Shown: positions 10,323 to 19,360, counted from the stretch's first letter. The stretch is DNA of 64,000 bases from Sphaerotilus montanus (GCF_013410775.1 NZ_JACCFH010000001.1:868001-932000); one strand, 5' to 3'. A program made the numbers and translations. The notes: a model not told the origin generated them from the letters alone.

Positions 10323-10928
10323 TCAGCGGCGGCGGCGCTTGGGTGGAAACGGCGGCAGGCCGCGCCAGAAGCGCAGCATCAACCAGCCACCCAGCATGCC
10401 GCCAAGGTGCGCGAAGTGGGCCACGCCACCGCCGCCCGCCAGGCCGAACAGCAACTCCATCCCGCCGAACACCAGCACGAAGACCTTGGCCTTCATCGGG
10501 ATGGGCGGGAACAGCGGCATGATCGTGCGGTCAGGGAACATCATCCCGAAGGCCATCAGCAGCCCGTAGAGCGCCCCGGACGCACCGAGCGTCGGACCAC
10601 CGCCCGTGGCACCCAGGCTCACCACCACCAGCTGGATCACCCCGCCCGCCAGCGCACTGGCGCCCAGGAACTGCAGGTAACGGTGGCGACCCCAGACCGA
10701 CTCCAGTTCGGCGCCGAACATCCACAGGCCGAGCATGTTGAAGAACAGGTGCCCCATGCTGCCGTGCAGGAAGGCATAGGTGATCAGCTGCCAGGGCATG
10801 AACGGCTCGCTGCCCAGCGGCCACAGCGCAAACAGCACTTCGACCCAGTACCCCGCAAGCATCTGCAGGCAGTACACCACCGTGCAGATCAGCATCAGGG
10901 CTTTGGTGACAGGGGGGAGCTGGGGCAT
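10323..10928 (-). CDS. rhomboid-family intramembrane serine protease
   Basis: A 201-residue membrane protein with about six TM helices. The rhomboid motifs are visible: a His-rich HGSMGHLFFNM segment in TM2, the catalytic serine in GASGALYG, and the second catalytic His in HFAHLGGMLGG. The C-terminus is a short basic cytoplasmic tail ending in four arginines. Rhomboids cleave membrane-anchored substrates; the substrate is unknown. The ATG at 10926-10928 follows an AGAG site. It lies immediately downstream of tRNA-Leu on the same strand. Confidence 0.93.
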   Translation of the reverse strand: MPQLPPVTKALMLICTVVYCLQMLAGYWVEVLFALWPLGSEPFMPWQLITYAFLHGSMGHLFFNMLGLWMFGAELESVWGRHRYLQFLGASALAGGVIQLVVVSLGATGGGPTLGASGALYGLLMAFGMMFPDRTIMPLFPPIPMKAKVFVLVFGGMELLFGLAGGGGVAHFAHLGGMLGGWLMLRFWRGLPPFPPKRRRR

Positions 10929-10969
10929 GGAAAGACTCTCTGAAGAGGGAGAGCGTTGAGCCTGATCAC

Positions 10970-11057
10970 TGGTGCCGGAGGCCGGACTCGAACCGGCACG
11001 CCTGTTGAGGGCGGCGGATTTTGAATCCGCTGCGTCTACCGATTTCGCCACTCCGGC
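10970..11057 (-). tRNA. tRNA-Leu (anticodon CAA)
   Basis: Read on the minus strand, the acceptor arm GCCGGAG pairs with CTCCGGC followed by discriminator A and an encoded CCA. The anticodon stem GCGGA/TCCGC encloses TTCAAAA, giving anticodon CAA. The T arm GCCGG-TTCGAGT-CCGGC is present, and a long variable arm marks a class II tRNA, as expected for leucine. Confidence 0.97.
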
Positions 11058-11197
11058 AGGTGGGTGTCGCGCTGCGTGGTGCGCGAAGCCGCGATTATGG
11101 CATGCCGAACCGGCCCCCTTGCCCTGCACAGCGCGCGGCTCGTCTTGCTGCCAAAATGTGCCGCATCGGTGCTGCGCCACCTCCGGAGACAGATTCC

Positions 11198-12103
11198 ATG
11201 CCCGCCTACCAGACCATCGAAGACGTGATCGGCCGCACCCCGCTCGTGCGCCTGCAGCGCCTGCCCGGCGCAGACGCCGCCGAACGCGGCAACGTCCTCC
11301 TGGCCAAGCTCGAAGGCAACAACCCGGCCGGCTCGGTGAAAGACCGCCCCGCCATCAGCATGATCCGCCGCGCCGAGGAGCGCGGCGAGATCCGGCCCGG
11401 CGACACGCTGATCGAAGCCACCTCGGGCAACACCGGCATCGCGCTGGCCATGGCCGCTGCGGTGCGCGGCTACCGCATGGTGCTGATCATGCCGGAGGAC
11501 CTGTCCATCGAACGCGCCCAGACCATGAAGGCCTTCGGCGCCGAACTCGTGCTCACGCCCAAGGCCGGCGGCATGGAGTACGCCCGCGACCTGGCCGAAC
11601 AGATGCAGCGCGACGGCAAGGGCCGCGTGCTCGACCAGTTCTCCAACCTGGACAACCCACGCGTCCACTACGAGACCACCGGCCCCGAACTCTGGACCGA
11701 CACCGGCGGGCAGATCACCCACTTCGTCAGCGCCATGGGCACCACCGGCACCATCACCGGCACCTCGCGCTACCTCAAGGAGATGAACCCGGCGGTGCGC
11801 ATCATCGGTGCACAGCCGTCCGAGGGCTCGCGCATTCCCGGCATCCGCAAGTGGCCCGAGGCCTATCTGCCGAAGATCTACGAGCCGCGCCACGTGGACG
11901 AACTGGTGCTCGTCAGCCAGGCCGATGCCGAGGACATGGCACGCCGCATGGCCCGCGAAGAAGGCCTGTTCGCCGGCATCTCCGCCGCGGGCGCCTGCTG
12001 GGCAGCGCTGCAACTCTCGCTGCAGGTACGCGACGCGACCATTGTCTTCATCGTCTGCGACCGGGGCGACCGCTACCTGTCAACCGGCGTCTTCCCCGCG
12101 TGA
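11198..12103 (+). CDS. cysM: cysteine synthase B (O-acetylserine sulfhydrylase) CysM
   Basis: CysM makes cysteine from O-acetylserine and sulfide or thiosulfate, using PLP. The 301-residue protein has the PLP-lysine motif NNPAGSVKDRPA, the substrate loop EATSGNTGIALA, and the phosphate-binding GTTGTITG. The AISM and short-loop pattern fits CysM better than CysK. The ATG at 11198 has a GGAGA site 11 bases upstream. It lies between tRNA-Leu and the amt promoter region. Confidence 0.93.
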   Translation: MPAYQTIEDVIGRTPLVRLQRLPGADAAERGNVLLAKLEGNNPAGSVKDRPAISMIRRAEERGEIRPGDTLIEATSGNTGIALAMAAAVRGYRMVLIMPEDLSIERAQTMKAFGAELVLTPKAGGMEYARDLAEQMQRDGKGRVLDQFSNLDNPRVHYETTGPELWTDTGGQITHFVSAMGTTGTITGTSRYLKEMNPAVRIIGAQPSEGSRIPGIRKWPEAYLPKIYEPRHVDELVLVSQADAEDMARRMAREEGLFAGISAAGACWAALQLSLQVRDATIVFIVCDRGDRYLSTGVFPA

Positions 12104-12110
12104 TCGCCAT

Positions 12111-12154
12111 TGGTGCACCCACCACATAGGTGCACACCGATGTGGTGCATGCAC
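12111..12154. promoter_or_regulatory. cluster of GTGCA palindromes, candidate NtrC enhancer sites for amt
   Basis: TGCACC and GGTGCA form a perfect inverted repeat with a 9-base spacer (12114-12134). A second TGCAC/GTGCA pair lies at 12131-12149 and a third, GTGCATGCAC, at 12145-12154. NtrC enhancer sites have GCAC...GTGC arms, so these resemble NtrC sites, although the spacers are a little longer than the usual consensus. They lie 114-152 bases upstream of the sigma-54 promoter, a normal enhancer distance. Confidence 0.5.
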
Positions 12155-12262
12155 GCCAGTCGATCCGCAACGACCTGTTGCAGGACGTGATCCAGCGTGA
12201 CAATTCGCACCACCTGCATCGTGATTTTTTCACTTCAGGTTGCGACAAGTCACTGATTTGTC

Positions 12263-12278
12263 TGGCACTGCCCTTGCG
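12263..12278 (+). promoter_or_regulatory. sigma-54 (RpoN) promoter of the ammonium transporter gene
   Basis: TGGCACTGCCCTTGCG matches the -24/-12 consensus (TGGCAC, five bases, TTGC) with exact GG-to-GC spacing, 37 bases upstream of the amt start codon. It predicts nitrogen-limitation control through an NtrC-type activator. Confidence 0.82.
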
Positions 12279-12314
12279 TCTTGACGAGACTCAAAAATCG
12301 CGGGGCGCGTGCCA

Positions 12315-13529
<1,215 letters not shown>

Positions 13530-13533
13530 CCGC

Positions 13534-14283
13534 ATGGCCACCCAAGCCCTGTCCCAGCGGCGCCGTGCCGCCTACGCCGTGCTGTCGCCGCTGCTGGAGG
13601 AAGACGCCCTGCTCGACGCGCTGCGCCTGCAGCACCAGTCGATGCGCGGCGACGCGGTGTCGGACATCATCGGCTACATCGACCAGGTGGCCGCGCGCCA
13701 CCACATCGACGCGGCCAGCCGCAAGAAGCTCTACGAGGCCTACTACAAGGCCCTGAAACAGCCCGAGAGCGAGCTGCCGATGGACCCATGGCCGCTGATG
13801 CAGATCGGCACCACGGCGGCTCCGGCGCCGGTCCCTGTCGCGCCACCGGCGGTCTCGGCGGCGGCACTGGAGCCGGTGGCGGCGGCCATGCAGGCCGCGG
13901 CACCAGCACCGGTCGCCAGCGCACCGGCCTCACCGGACCGGGCAGTCTGCGCCGAACTGCTGCGCACCGCGCTGGCCGAGGTACAGCGCTTCCACGCAGG
14001 CGCGCTGTCGGATCTGCGCAGCGGCGCACTCGAACAGATCGACCAGGGCCGGCTGTCGCAGCCCGTGCGCAAGCAGGTGCGCGATGCCTGGGCGCAGCCG
14101 CTGCAGGCCACCTGGGTGATCGAAGGAACGCCGCAGGAGTTGTCGCAGGTGGTGCACCAGTTCTACGTGGCCATGTGCGAAGCGCTGGGGCCGGTGGACG
14201 CGGACCAGGTGCTGACCCGCGCCGTCCGGGCCGCAGACCAGATGCCGCAGGCCCGCCAGTTCTCGCCCAGAAAACTGATCTGA
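13534..14283 (+). CDS. conserved-looking hypothetical protein downstream of amt
   Basis: Function unknown. The 249-residue soluble protein has a helical N-terminal part (residues 1-95), an Ala/Pro-rich linker about 95-145, and a helical C-terminal part about 150-249. There is no signal peptide or TM segment. It begins four bases after the amt stop and is very probably co-transcribed with it, so it may be nitrogen-regulated. Codon use matches neighbouring genes. It ends 13 bases before the convergent FimV-like gene. Confidence 0.75.
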   Translation: MATQALSQRRRAAYAVLSPLLEEDALLDALRLQHQSMRGDAVSDIIGYIDQVAARHHIDAASRKKLYEAYYKALKQPESELPMDPWPLMQIGTTAAPAPVPVAPPAVSAAALEPVAAAMQAAAPAPVASAPASPDRAVCAELLRTALAEVQRFHAGALSDLRSGALEQIDQGRLSQPVRKQVRDAWAQPLQATWVIEGTPQELSQVVHQFYVAMCEALGPVDADQVLTRAVRAADQMPQARQFSPRKLI

Positions 14284-14296
14284 CGGTCGGTGGGCG

Positions 14297-15391
14297 TCAG
14301 CCCATGCGTGCGAGGATCTCGGCGGCCTCCGCCGCGTGACGACCCGAACCCTCGCGCACCACCGCCTGCAGCAGCGCGCGGGCATCGTCCGGGCGGCCCA
14401 CTTCGAGGCTGGCGCGGGCGATCTCCAGCTTCAGTGCCGCCTGCTCGGTGAGCCGGGACACATCCACCTCGTCACCCATGGCCGTGTCGCTGCGCACCAG
14501 CTGGGTGGCCACCTGCGAGGTTTCCACCGAACGGGCCATCTCGGCCGCGGCGTTCGAGATGTCGAACACGCGCGGACCACCGGTGCGGGTGGCACTCAGC
14601 GAATTGGCAAACTCCGGCGGTGCCGCGTCAGGCTGGAAGCCTGCACGCCGGCGACGCCACAGGATCACGCCCCCCGCCAGACCACCCAGCACCAGCAACC
14701 AGGGCAGGATCCGCGGCACGGAGGAACTGCCGCCGGTCGCCACGGCACTGGCCGCCTCCGAGGCACTGTCGGCGGGGGCCGAGGCCACCGGCTCGACGGC
14801 AGGGACGGGCGCGGACGCCGGGGCAGGCTCGGGCGCCGGCGGAGGTGCGGGTGCGGGCTCCGGCGGCTTGGCAACGACCGGCGGCGCTGCCACAGAAGCC
14901 GGCGCGTCGACCTTGGGGGGCGGTGCCGGCACGGGAGCGGACGCCGGCGGGGCCACCGGCGTCGTGGACGGGACCCGCGCCAGCGCAGGCAGCGACGCCA
15001 GCACCTGGCCACCGCGCATCGCCTTCAGATGCTCCGCCACCAGCGTGGTCGCGCCGGCCCGGTCTTCGGCCAGCACCTCGTCACGACCGGGCAGCACCAG
15101 CGGCACGCCCCGGCGCAGGCGGTGGATGTTGCCCTTGACGAAGGCCTCCGGATTGCGGCGCAGCACGGCCACCATGACCTGCTGCCGGGTCGCTCCCAGA
15201 ACCGGTGCCAGCTGCCCGGCGATGTCCCAGAGATTGTCCTGCTCCACCGTCGTGCGCGAGCTGGACGCGGCAGGCGTGCCGGCGCCCGCAGGCGCGGCCG
15301 CTGTCTGGGCCAGGACCGGTCCGACCGTCAGGGCCAGCGCAAGGGAGAGAAGATGACGCTTCAGGGGGGGTGGCAACATGTCCGTTTTCAC
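14297..15391 (-). CDS. FimV/HubP-like protein
   Basis: A 364-residue envelope protein. There is a signal peptide or N-terminal TM (about 12-29), then a short LysM/FimV-like segment containing NLWDIAGQL, QQVMVAVLRRNPEAF and HRLRRGVPLVLPG. A long Pro/Ala-rich linker follows (about 125-225), then one TM helix about 231-246 with cytoplasmic arginines. The cytoplasmic C-terminal helices contain LEIARASLEVGRPDDARALL, as in the FimV C-terminal domain. FimV/HubP proteins organise cell poles and type IV pili. The GTG start at 15391 overlaps the preceding stop (GTGA); an ATG at 15379 is an alternative. It is the last gene of the bactofilin/GTPase cluster. Confidence 0.78.
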   Translation of the reverse strand: MKTDMLPPPLKRHLLSLALALTVGPVLAQTAAAPAGAGTPAASSSRTTVEQDNLWDIAGQLAPVLGATRQQVMVAVLRRNPEAFVKGNIHRLRRGVPLVLPGRDEVLAEDRAGATTLVAEHLKAMRGGQVLASLPALARVPSTTPVAPPASAPVPAPPPKVDAPASVAAPPVVAKPPEPAPAPPPAPEPAPASAPVPAVEPVASAPADSASEAASAVATGGSSSVPRILPWLLVLGGLAGGVILWRRRRAGFQPDAAPPEFANSLSATRTGGPRVFDISNAAAEMARSVETSQVATQLVRSDTAMGDEVDVSRLTEQAALKLEIARASLEVGRPDDARALLQAVVREGSGRHAAEAAEILARMG

Positions 15392-15672
15392 ACCATCAAG
15401 GTGTCCATCAGGTCGATCATGAATTCGGTGTCTTCCTGATCCTGCCTGTCCCAGCCACTCAGACCCAGCGCCTGCAGCGTGGCCCGGCCATCCGAGCCCG
15501 GCTCGGCCATGCCCAGCACCAGCGTCTGCAGCGACTCGCGCAGGTCGGCGCAGCGCGGCCCCACCAGCAGCACGTGGTGCACCAGACTGATCTGGCTGGT
15601 CATCACCGGGCGCAGTTGCCGGCGGATCGGGGCGCTCAGATCATCGAACGCCTCCTTGAGGAAGAAACCGCA

Positions 15673-15680
15673 ATCGGCCT
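15673..15680. repeat. left 8-bp target-site duplication of the IS
   Basis: ATCGGCCT immediately outside the left inverted repeat is identical to 16726-16733. An 8-bp duplication is typical of the IS1595 family. Confidence 0.93.
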
Positions 15681-15704
15681 CCTGATTAGCAATGATCTTC
15701 AGCA
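15681..15704. repeat. left terminal inverted repeat of the IS
   Basis: The 24 bases begin CCTGATTAGCAATGATC. Against the reverse complement of 16702-16725 they match at 22 of 24 positions. Confidence 0.92.
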
Positions 15705-15763
15705 AGGCCCTAGCCGACGATCAGGCGTAGCGTAGAAGGCAGACAAAGCGCAGGAGCGAGCAC

Positions 15764-16720
15764 ATGCCGATGAACCGAATCCAGTTCCAGCAAGGGATGT
15801 CGCTGCCGGAGTTCATGAGCAGCTTCGGCACGGAAGAGCAATGCGCCGAGGCGGTCAAGCAGGCACGCTGGCCCCAGGGCTTCGAGTGCCCGCGCTGCGG
15901 CACTGCGGCGCACTACGTGGTGGGCCAGGGCGCACGCAAGCTGTATCAATGCAACGGCTGCCGCCACCAGACTTCGCTGACCGCGGGCAGCCTGTTCGCG
16001 AGCACCAAGCTGCCGCTGAGAACGTGGTTCCTGGCGATCTACCTGCTCAGCCAGGCCAAGACGGGGCTGTCGGCGCTGGCGCTCAAGCGGCAGGTGGGCG
16101 TGAGCTACCCGACGGCGTGGCTGATGCACCAGAAGATCATGCACGCGATGGCCGAGCGGGAGAGCCAGCACCGGCTCGACGGCACGGTGCAGCTCGACGA
16201 TGCCTACCTCGGCGGGGAGCGCAGCGGCGGCAAGGCGGGTCGGGGTTCGGAGAACAAGGTGCCGTTCGTGGCGGCGGTCTCGGTCAATGACCAGGGGCAT
16301 CCGCAGTACGTCAAGCTCGCGCCGGTGAGCGGCTTCACGCTGGAGGCGGTGGGCCAGTGGGCGCAGGCGGCGCTGATGCCGGGAGCGCGGGTGGTCAGCG
16401 ACGGGCTGGGGTGCTTCGCCGCGGTCACCAGCGCGGGCTGTCTGCACACGCCGATCGTGGTGGGGCAGCGCAAGCCGCGCGAGCTGCCCGAGTTCACCTG
16501 GGTCAACACGGTGCTGGGCAACCTGAAGACGACGTTGTCGGGTGCGTTCCATGCGTTCAAGTACCCCAAGTACGCCAGCAGCTACCTGGCAGCGTTCGCC
16601 TACCGCTTCAACCGTCGGTTCGACCTGCGCGAGTTGGTGGCTCGGCTCATCATCGATGTCTCGCGGTGCAAGCCTCGGGCTCAGCGGGTCGTTCGGGGGA
16701 ATGCTGAGGATCGTTGCTAA
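15764..16720 (+). CDS. IS1595-family (ISXO2-like) transposase
   Basis: A 318-residue transposase. An N-terminal zinc ribbon has CPRCG and CNGCR pairs (about residues 44-67). It is followed by the ISXO2-like DDE core with LDDAYLGGERSGGKAGRGSE and VVSDGLGCF carrying the catalytic aspartates. The C-terminal region includes the KYPKYASSYLAAFAYRFNRR block. The stop codon lies inside the right inverted repeat. It appears intact and therefore potentially active. Confidence 0.93.
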   Translation: MPMNRIQFQQGMSLPEFMSSFGTEEQCAEAVKQARWPQGFECPRCGTAAHYVVGQGARKLYQCNGCRHQTSLTAGSLFASTKLPLRTWFLAIYLLSQAKTGLSALALKRQVGVSYPTAWLMHQKIMHAMAERESQHRLDGTVQLDDAYLGGERSGGKAGRGSENKVPFVAAVSVNDQGHPQYVKLAPVSGFTLEAVGQWAQAALMPGARVVSDGLGCFAAVTSAGCLHTPIVVGQRKPRELPEFTWVNTVLGNLKTTLSGAFHAFKYPKYASSYLAAFAYRFNRRFDLRELVARLIIDVSRCKPRAQRVVRGNAEDRC

Positions 16721-16725
16721 TCAGG
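16702..16725. repeat. right terminal inverted repeat of the IS
   Basis: TGCTGAGGATCGTTGCTAAT followed by CAGG is the imperfect inverse of 15681-15704. It contains the transposase stop codon. Confidence 0.92.
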
Positions 16726-16733
16726 ATCGGCCT
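16726..16733. repeat. right 8-bp target-site duplication of the IS
   Basis: ATCGGCCT, an exact copy of 15673-15680. Confidence 0.93.
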
Positions 16734-17186
16734 TGCCCTGAAGCAAGGTTCGGGCGAGCACGACGTAGGTGGAGACCTGCTGCGTCTGCGTGTTGTCGCG
16801 GGTCAGATCGGCCGACTCCAGCAGGATCATGCCGATCAGGTTGACGTCCGGGTCGCGGGTCACGGCCAGGCGCAGGCCCGGCTGCAGGTCCTCGACCGAC
16901 TGTGCGGGCGAGTCCACCGGCACAGCGATCACCACCTCGTCGGCCTTGCCCTGCGGCGCGGCAATGGCCACGAACCCCTTCTCGCGCACCAGCATGGCCG
17001 CGTCGTAGGGGTTGGCGTAGATCAGGTCGACCTTGTCGGCGGCAATCGCCTGGCGCTGGGCCGAGAAGTCCTCGTACAGCTCCAGGTGGATGCGCACGCC
17101 GAGCTTGCGCTGCAGCCAGGTGTTGAACACATACCAGCCGGCGATGTGCTCGGGCGAGAAGTCGGGGCTGACGGTCAGTTCCAGGG

Positions 17187-17684
17187 TCACTTCAGCTCCT
17201 CGGCACGCATCCGTGCATACAGCGCGGTGTATTCGTTGACCTTGGCGCGCGACGGCTTGCGGCGCACCGAGGTGTAGCCCACGACGCGGCCGTCACGCAC
17301 ATTGGGAATCGCGGTGGCGAAGACCCAGTAGTGGGCGCCATCCTTGCGCAGGTTCTTCACGTAGCCCTGCCACTTGCTGCCGCGCCCGACCGTGTCCCAC
17401 AGGTCCCGGAACGCCGCTGCCGGCATGTCCGGATGGCGCAGGATGCAGTGGTTCTCGCCGATCAGCTCGTCCCGCTCGTAACCCGACATGTCCACGAAGG
17501 CCTGGTTGGCGTGCGTGATGATGCCGGTGGGATCGGTGCGCGAGACGATCAGCTTGCCGTCCGGATACGGCACTTCCTCGTCGACCACCAGCACGCGCCG
17601 GGTCCGTCCGTCGAAGTAGCCGAGCATCAGTTCGCGCGGCGTCGCCGTCGGCACCAGGTCAGCCTCTCTCATATCGGTCATCAT
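17187..17684 (-). CDS. single-PAS-domain protein (Aer-type PAS)
   Basis: A 165-residue cytoplasmic protein containing one PAS domain (about residues 40-145). The blocks ITHANQAFVDMSGYERDELIG, HPDMPAAAFRDLWDTV and WQGYVKNLRKDGAHYWVFAT match the PAS domains of Aer and of some chemoreceptors, which bind FAD or another cofactor. There is no output domain, so it may act through protein contact. It lies between the roadblock gene and the PhnD-like gene, overlapping the latter by four bases. Several near-N-terminal ATGs make the exact start uncertain by a few residues. Confidence 0.87.
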   Translation of the reverse strand: MMTDMREADLVPTATPRELMLGYFDGRTRRVLVVDEEVPYPDGKLIVSRTDPTGIITHANQAFVDMSGYERDELIGENHCILRHPDMPAAAFRDLWDTVGRGSKWQGYVKNLRKDGAHYWVFATAIPNVRDGRVVGYTSVRRKPSRAKVNEYTALYARMRAEELK

Positions 17685-17711
17685 CGATTTCCCTCGATCT
17701 CGACAGACCGA

Positions 17712-18074
17712 TCAGATGACCTTGCTGATGGCATCGGCAGCGCGCTTGACGTCAAGAAAGATCAGGCCCAGACGCGAATTCGGCTTGCACAGTGCCGTCA
17801 GCACCGAGTCGCGGCCGGCGTAGGTCATCAGCACATAACCCTTGGCCCCCTTGACCAGCACCTGCTCCAGCTCGCCCCGGGCCAGTTCGCGCGACGTGCG
17901 GTCACCCAGCGACAGCATGGCGGCGCTCATCGCACCGACGCGGTCCTCGTCCATGCCGGCGGGCAGCATGGAGGCCATCATCAGGCCGTCGGTGGACAGC
18001 ACGGCCGAGGCTTCGATGTCGGCGGTGGATCCGTTGAGTTCGCTCAGGATCGAGTTCAGCAGGTCTTCACGCAT
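17712..18074 (-). CDS. roadblock/LC7-domain protein
   Basis: A 120-residue protein made of one roadblock/LC7 domain: N-terminal helix, SAVLSTDGLMMASMLP strands, a central helix, then the KGYVLMTYAGRDSVLTALC and LGLIFLDVKRAADAI strands and helix. In bacteria such proteins are often GTPase regulators (as MglB is for MglA) encoded beside small GTPases. The GTPase at 18819 is two genes upstream. The ATG at 18072-18074 follows a GAAGGAA ribosome site at good spacing, so the longer upstream frame is rejected. Confidence 0.9.
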   Translation of the reverse strand: MREDLLNSILSELNGSTADIEASAVLSTDGLMMASMLPAGMDEDRVGAMSAAMLSLGDRTSRELARGELEQVLVKGAKGYVLMTYAGRDSVLTALCKPNSRLGLIFLDVKRAADAISKVI

Positions 18075-18154
18075 GGGGCAGTTCCTTCGAGAGAAAAATG
18101 GAGATCGGGGAGTGAGGGAGGAGGGTCGGGAGTCTGGTGCCGCAGCACCGGGCC

Positions 18155-18796
18155 TCAGAAGGCCGTGTTGCCGTAGCGCACACCCAGGGTCCACACCAGC
18201 GTGGTGAAGGCTTCCTGGTTGAAACGCGGCATGCCGTTGACGATCAGGATGAAGTAGTCGTCGCCGAAGTACAGCGGCCAGAAGCCGACTTCACAGTAGC
18301 CGGCGGCATTCACCATGCCCCAGCCGTCGCTGCGCAGGCGCATGTTGCCGTGCAGCAGCCGGGAATGGCGCTCATGGACGCTGGCCAGGTCACCGCCCAG
18401 CGCGGCGAGCTCTTCGGCCGTCTCGTGCGCGAAGCCAGCAGTGCCCAGGTAGAGACCGCGCTTGTCGGCCAGGATCGCCTTGCCCTCGTCGGAGAGCTGG
18501 GCCAGCAGCGGCGGCAGCATCGCCTCGATCGAGTCCGGCGGCACCTCCACGTGCATCGGCAGTCCCTGCACGAAACCGGAAGACTGCAGCCGGTAGATGA
18601 ACTCCAGCGCGTCCTGCTGGCTCATCGACATCCAGTCCTGCACCAGATCGGCGGTCAGCCGCGGCGTCTCGGATTCGCGCAGCAGACGCTGCAGGAACAG
18701 CCGCGCCGGATCACGGGTGGGCCGGCTGGCGGCGTAGTAGGCACCCGCCGGCGTCGGGTGGAGGTAGAACTCGCCAGTGAGCGTGTAGTGGTCCAT
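18155..18796 (-). CDS. hypothetical protein of the GTPase cluster (possible winged helix plus longin/roadblock fold)
   Basis: Not a family I can name. The 213-residue soluble protein has an N-terminal helical part (residues 25-80) with DALEFIYRLQSSGFVQG, which looks like a winged-helix wing region. Its C-terminal half (about 105-213) has the order strand, helix with FAHETAEELAALGGDLASV, strands, helix, reminiscent of a roadblock/longin fold. This second assignment is inference from pattern only. It lies between the GTPase and roadblock genes with short gaps. Confidence 0.72.
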   Translation of the reverse strand: MDHYTLTGEFYLHPTPAGAYYAASRPTRDPARLFLQRLLRESETPRLTADLVQDWMSMSQQDALEFIYRLQSSGFVQGLPMHVEVPPDSIEAMLPPLLAQLSDEGKAILADKRGLYLGTAGFAHETAEELAALGGDLASVHERHSRLLHGNMRLRSDGWGMVNAAGYCEVGFWPLYFGDDYFILIVNGMPRFNQEAFTTLVWTLGVRYGNTAF

Positions 18797-18818
18797 GGAG
18801 GGCGCGGTGGTTCCCGGG

Positions 18819-19355
18819 TCAGAGGGTCGGATCGATCTGGAGCAGCAGCGCCTCGATCAGCGTCGAGACATCGGTGCGCTGACGGGCATCCACCTCGAAG
18901 ATGGGCGCGGACACGTCCAGTTCGGCCAGCTGGCGCACGTACTCGTCGATGGTGGGCGTCCGGCGGGCGTCCATCTGCGTCACGCCGATCACGAGCCGGG
19001 TGCCGTCGATGAATTCCTTGAACGCCTTGATGTAGAAGCGCATGTCCTCGAACGGGGTCGGGCGCGTGTTGTCCAGCAGCAGCACCAGGCCGATGCCGCC
19101 CTTGGTCAGGATGTCCCACATGAAGTCGAAGCGCTCCTGGCCGGGCGTGCCGTACAGGTGGACCTTCTCCTTCGGTCCCAGGCGGATCATTCCGTAGTCC
19201 ATCGCCACGGTGGTGGCGGACTTGCGCTTCTGGGTCATGTCCGACGCGTGTTCGTCGGTACGGATCGGCTCGATGTCGCTGATCGAGGCGATGGCGGTGG
19301 TCTTGCCTGCACCGACGGGTCCGGTGAAGATGATTTTGTGATCGGTTTGGGCCAT
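18819..19355 (-). CDS. small Ras-like GTPase associated with roadblock proteins
   Basis: A 178-residue G protein. G1 is GPVGAGKTT (about residues 12-20), G2 is likely in KSATTVAMDYG, G3 is GTPGQERFDFMWDIL, and G4 is TQMD. This pattern fits the prokaryotic Ras-like group of uncharacterised GTPases that pair with roadblock/LC7 proteins, rather than MglA itself. In G3 the usual leading Asp (DxxGQ) is Gly. The start ATG at 19353-19355 is five bases after the stop of the upstream gene. I infer that it is the switch of this cluster, with the roadblock proteins as regulators. Confidence 0.87.
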   Translation of the reverse strand: MAQTDHKIIFTGPVGAGKTTAIASISDIEPIRTDEHASDMTQKRKSATTVAMDYGMIRLGPKEKVHLYGTPGQERFDFMWDILTKGGIGLVLLLDNTRPTPFEDMRFYIKAFKEFIDGTRLVIGVTQMDARRTPTIDEYVRQLAELDVSAPIFEVDARQRTDVSTLIEALLLQIDPTL

Positions 19356-19360
19356 GTTGC

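Larger units (their letters stand above)
15681..16725 (+). mobile_element. IS1595-family insertion sequence (1045 bp)
   Basis: The element is bounded by 24-base inverted repeats that differ at two positions, flanked by identical 8-bp duplications, and contains a single transposase gene. The undamaged ends and duplication suggest a recent insertion. It lies in a gene of opposite orientation. Confidence 0.93.
15388..17190 (-). pseudogene. PhnD-like periplasmic-binding-fold protein, interrupted by an IS1595-family element
   Basis: The N-terminal half is at 16726-17190 and the C-terminal half at 15388-15680; the IS lies between. Removing the IS and one 8-bp target copy joins the halves in frame through LLQGKAD-CGFFLKEAF and gives a 249-residue protein. 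It resembles phosphonate/phosphate-binding PhnD-type proteins (VDLIYANPYDAAMLVREKGF). It has no signal peptide, so the intact form was probably cytoplasmic, perhaps a ligand sensor. The GTG start overlaps the PAS gene stop (GTGA). Each half still reads as a short open frame, but the full fold is lost. Confidence 0.88.

Noticed and set aside
15710-16552. 280-residue minus-strand frame inside the IS
   Set aside because: It is antisense to a transposase with zinc-ribbon and DDE motifs and is Arg/His-rich without domains.
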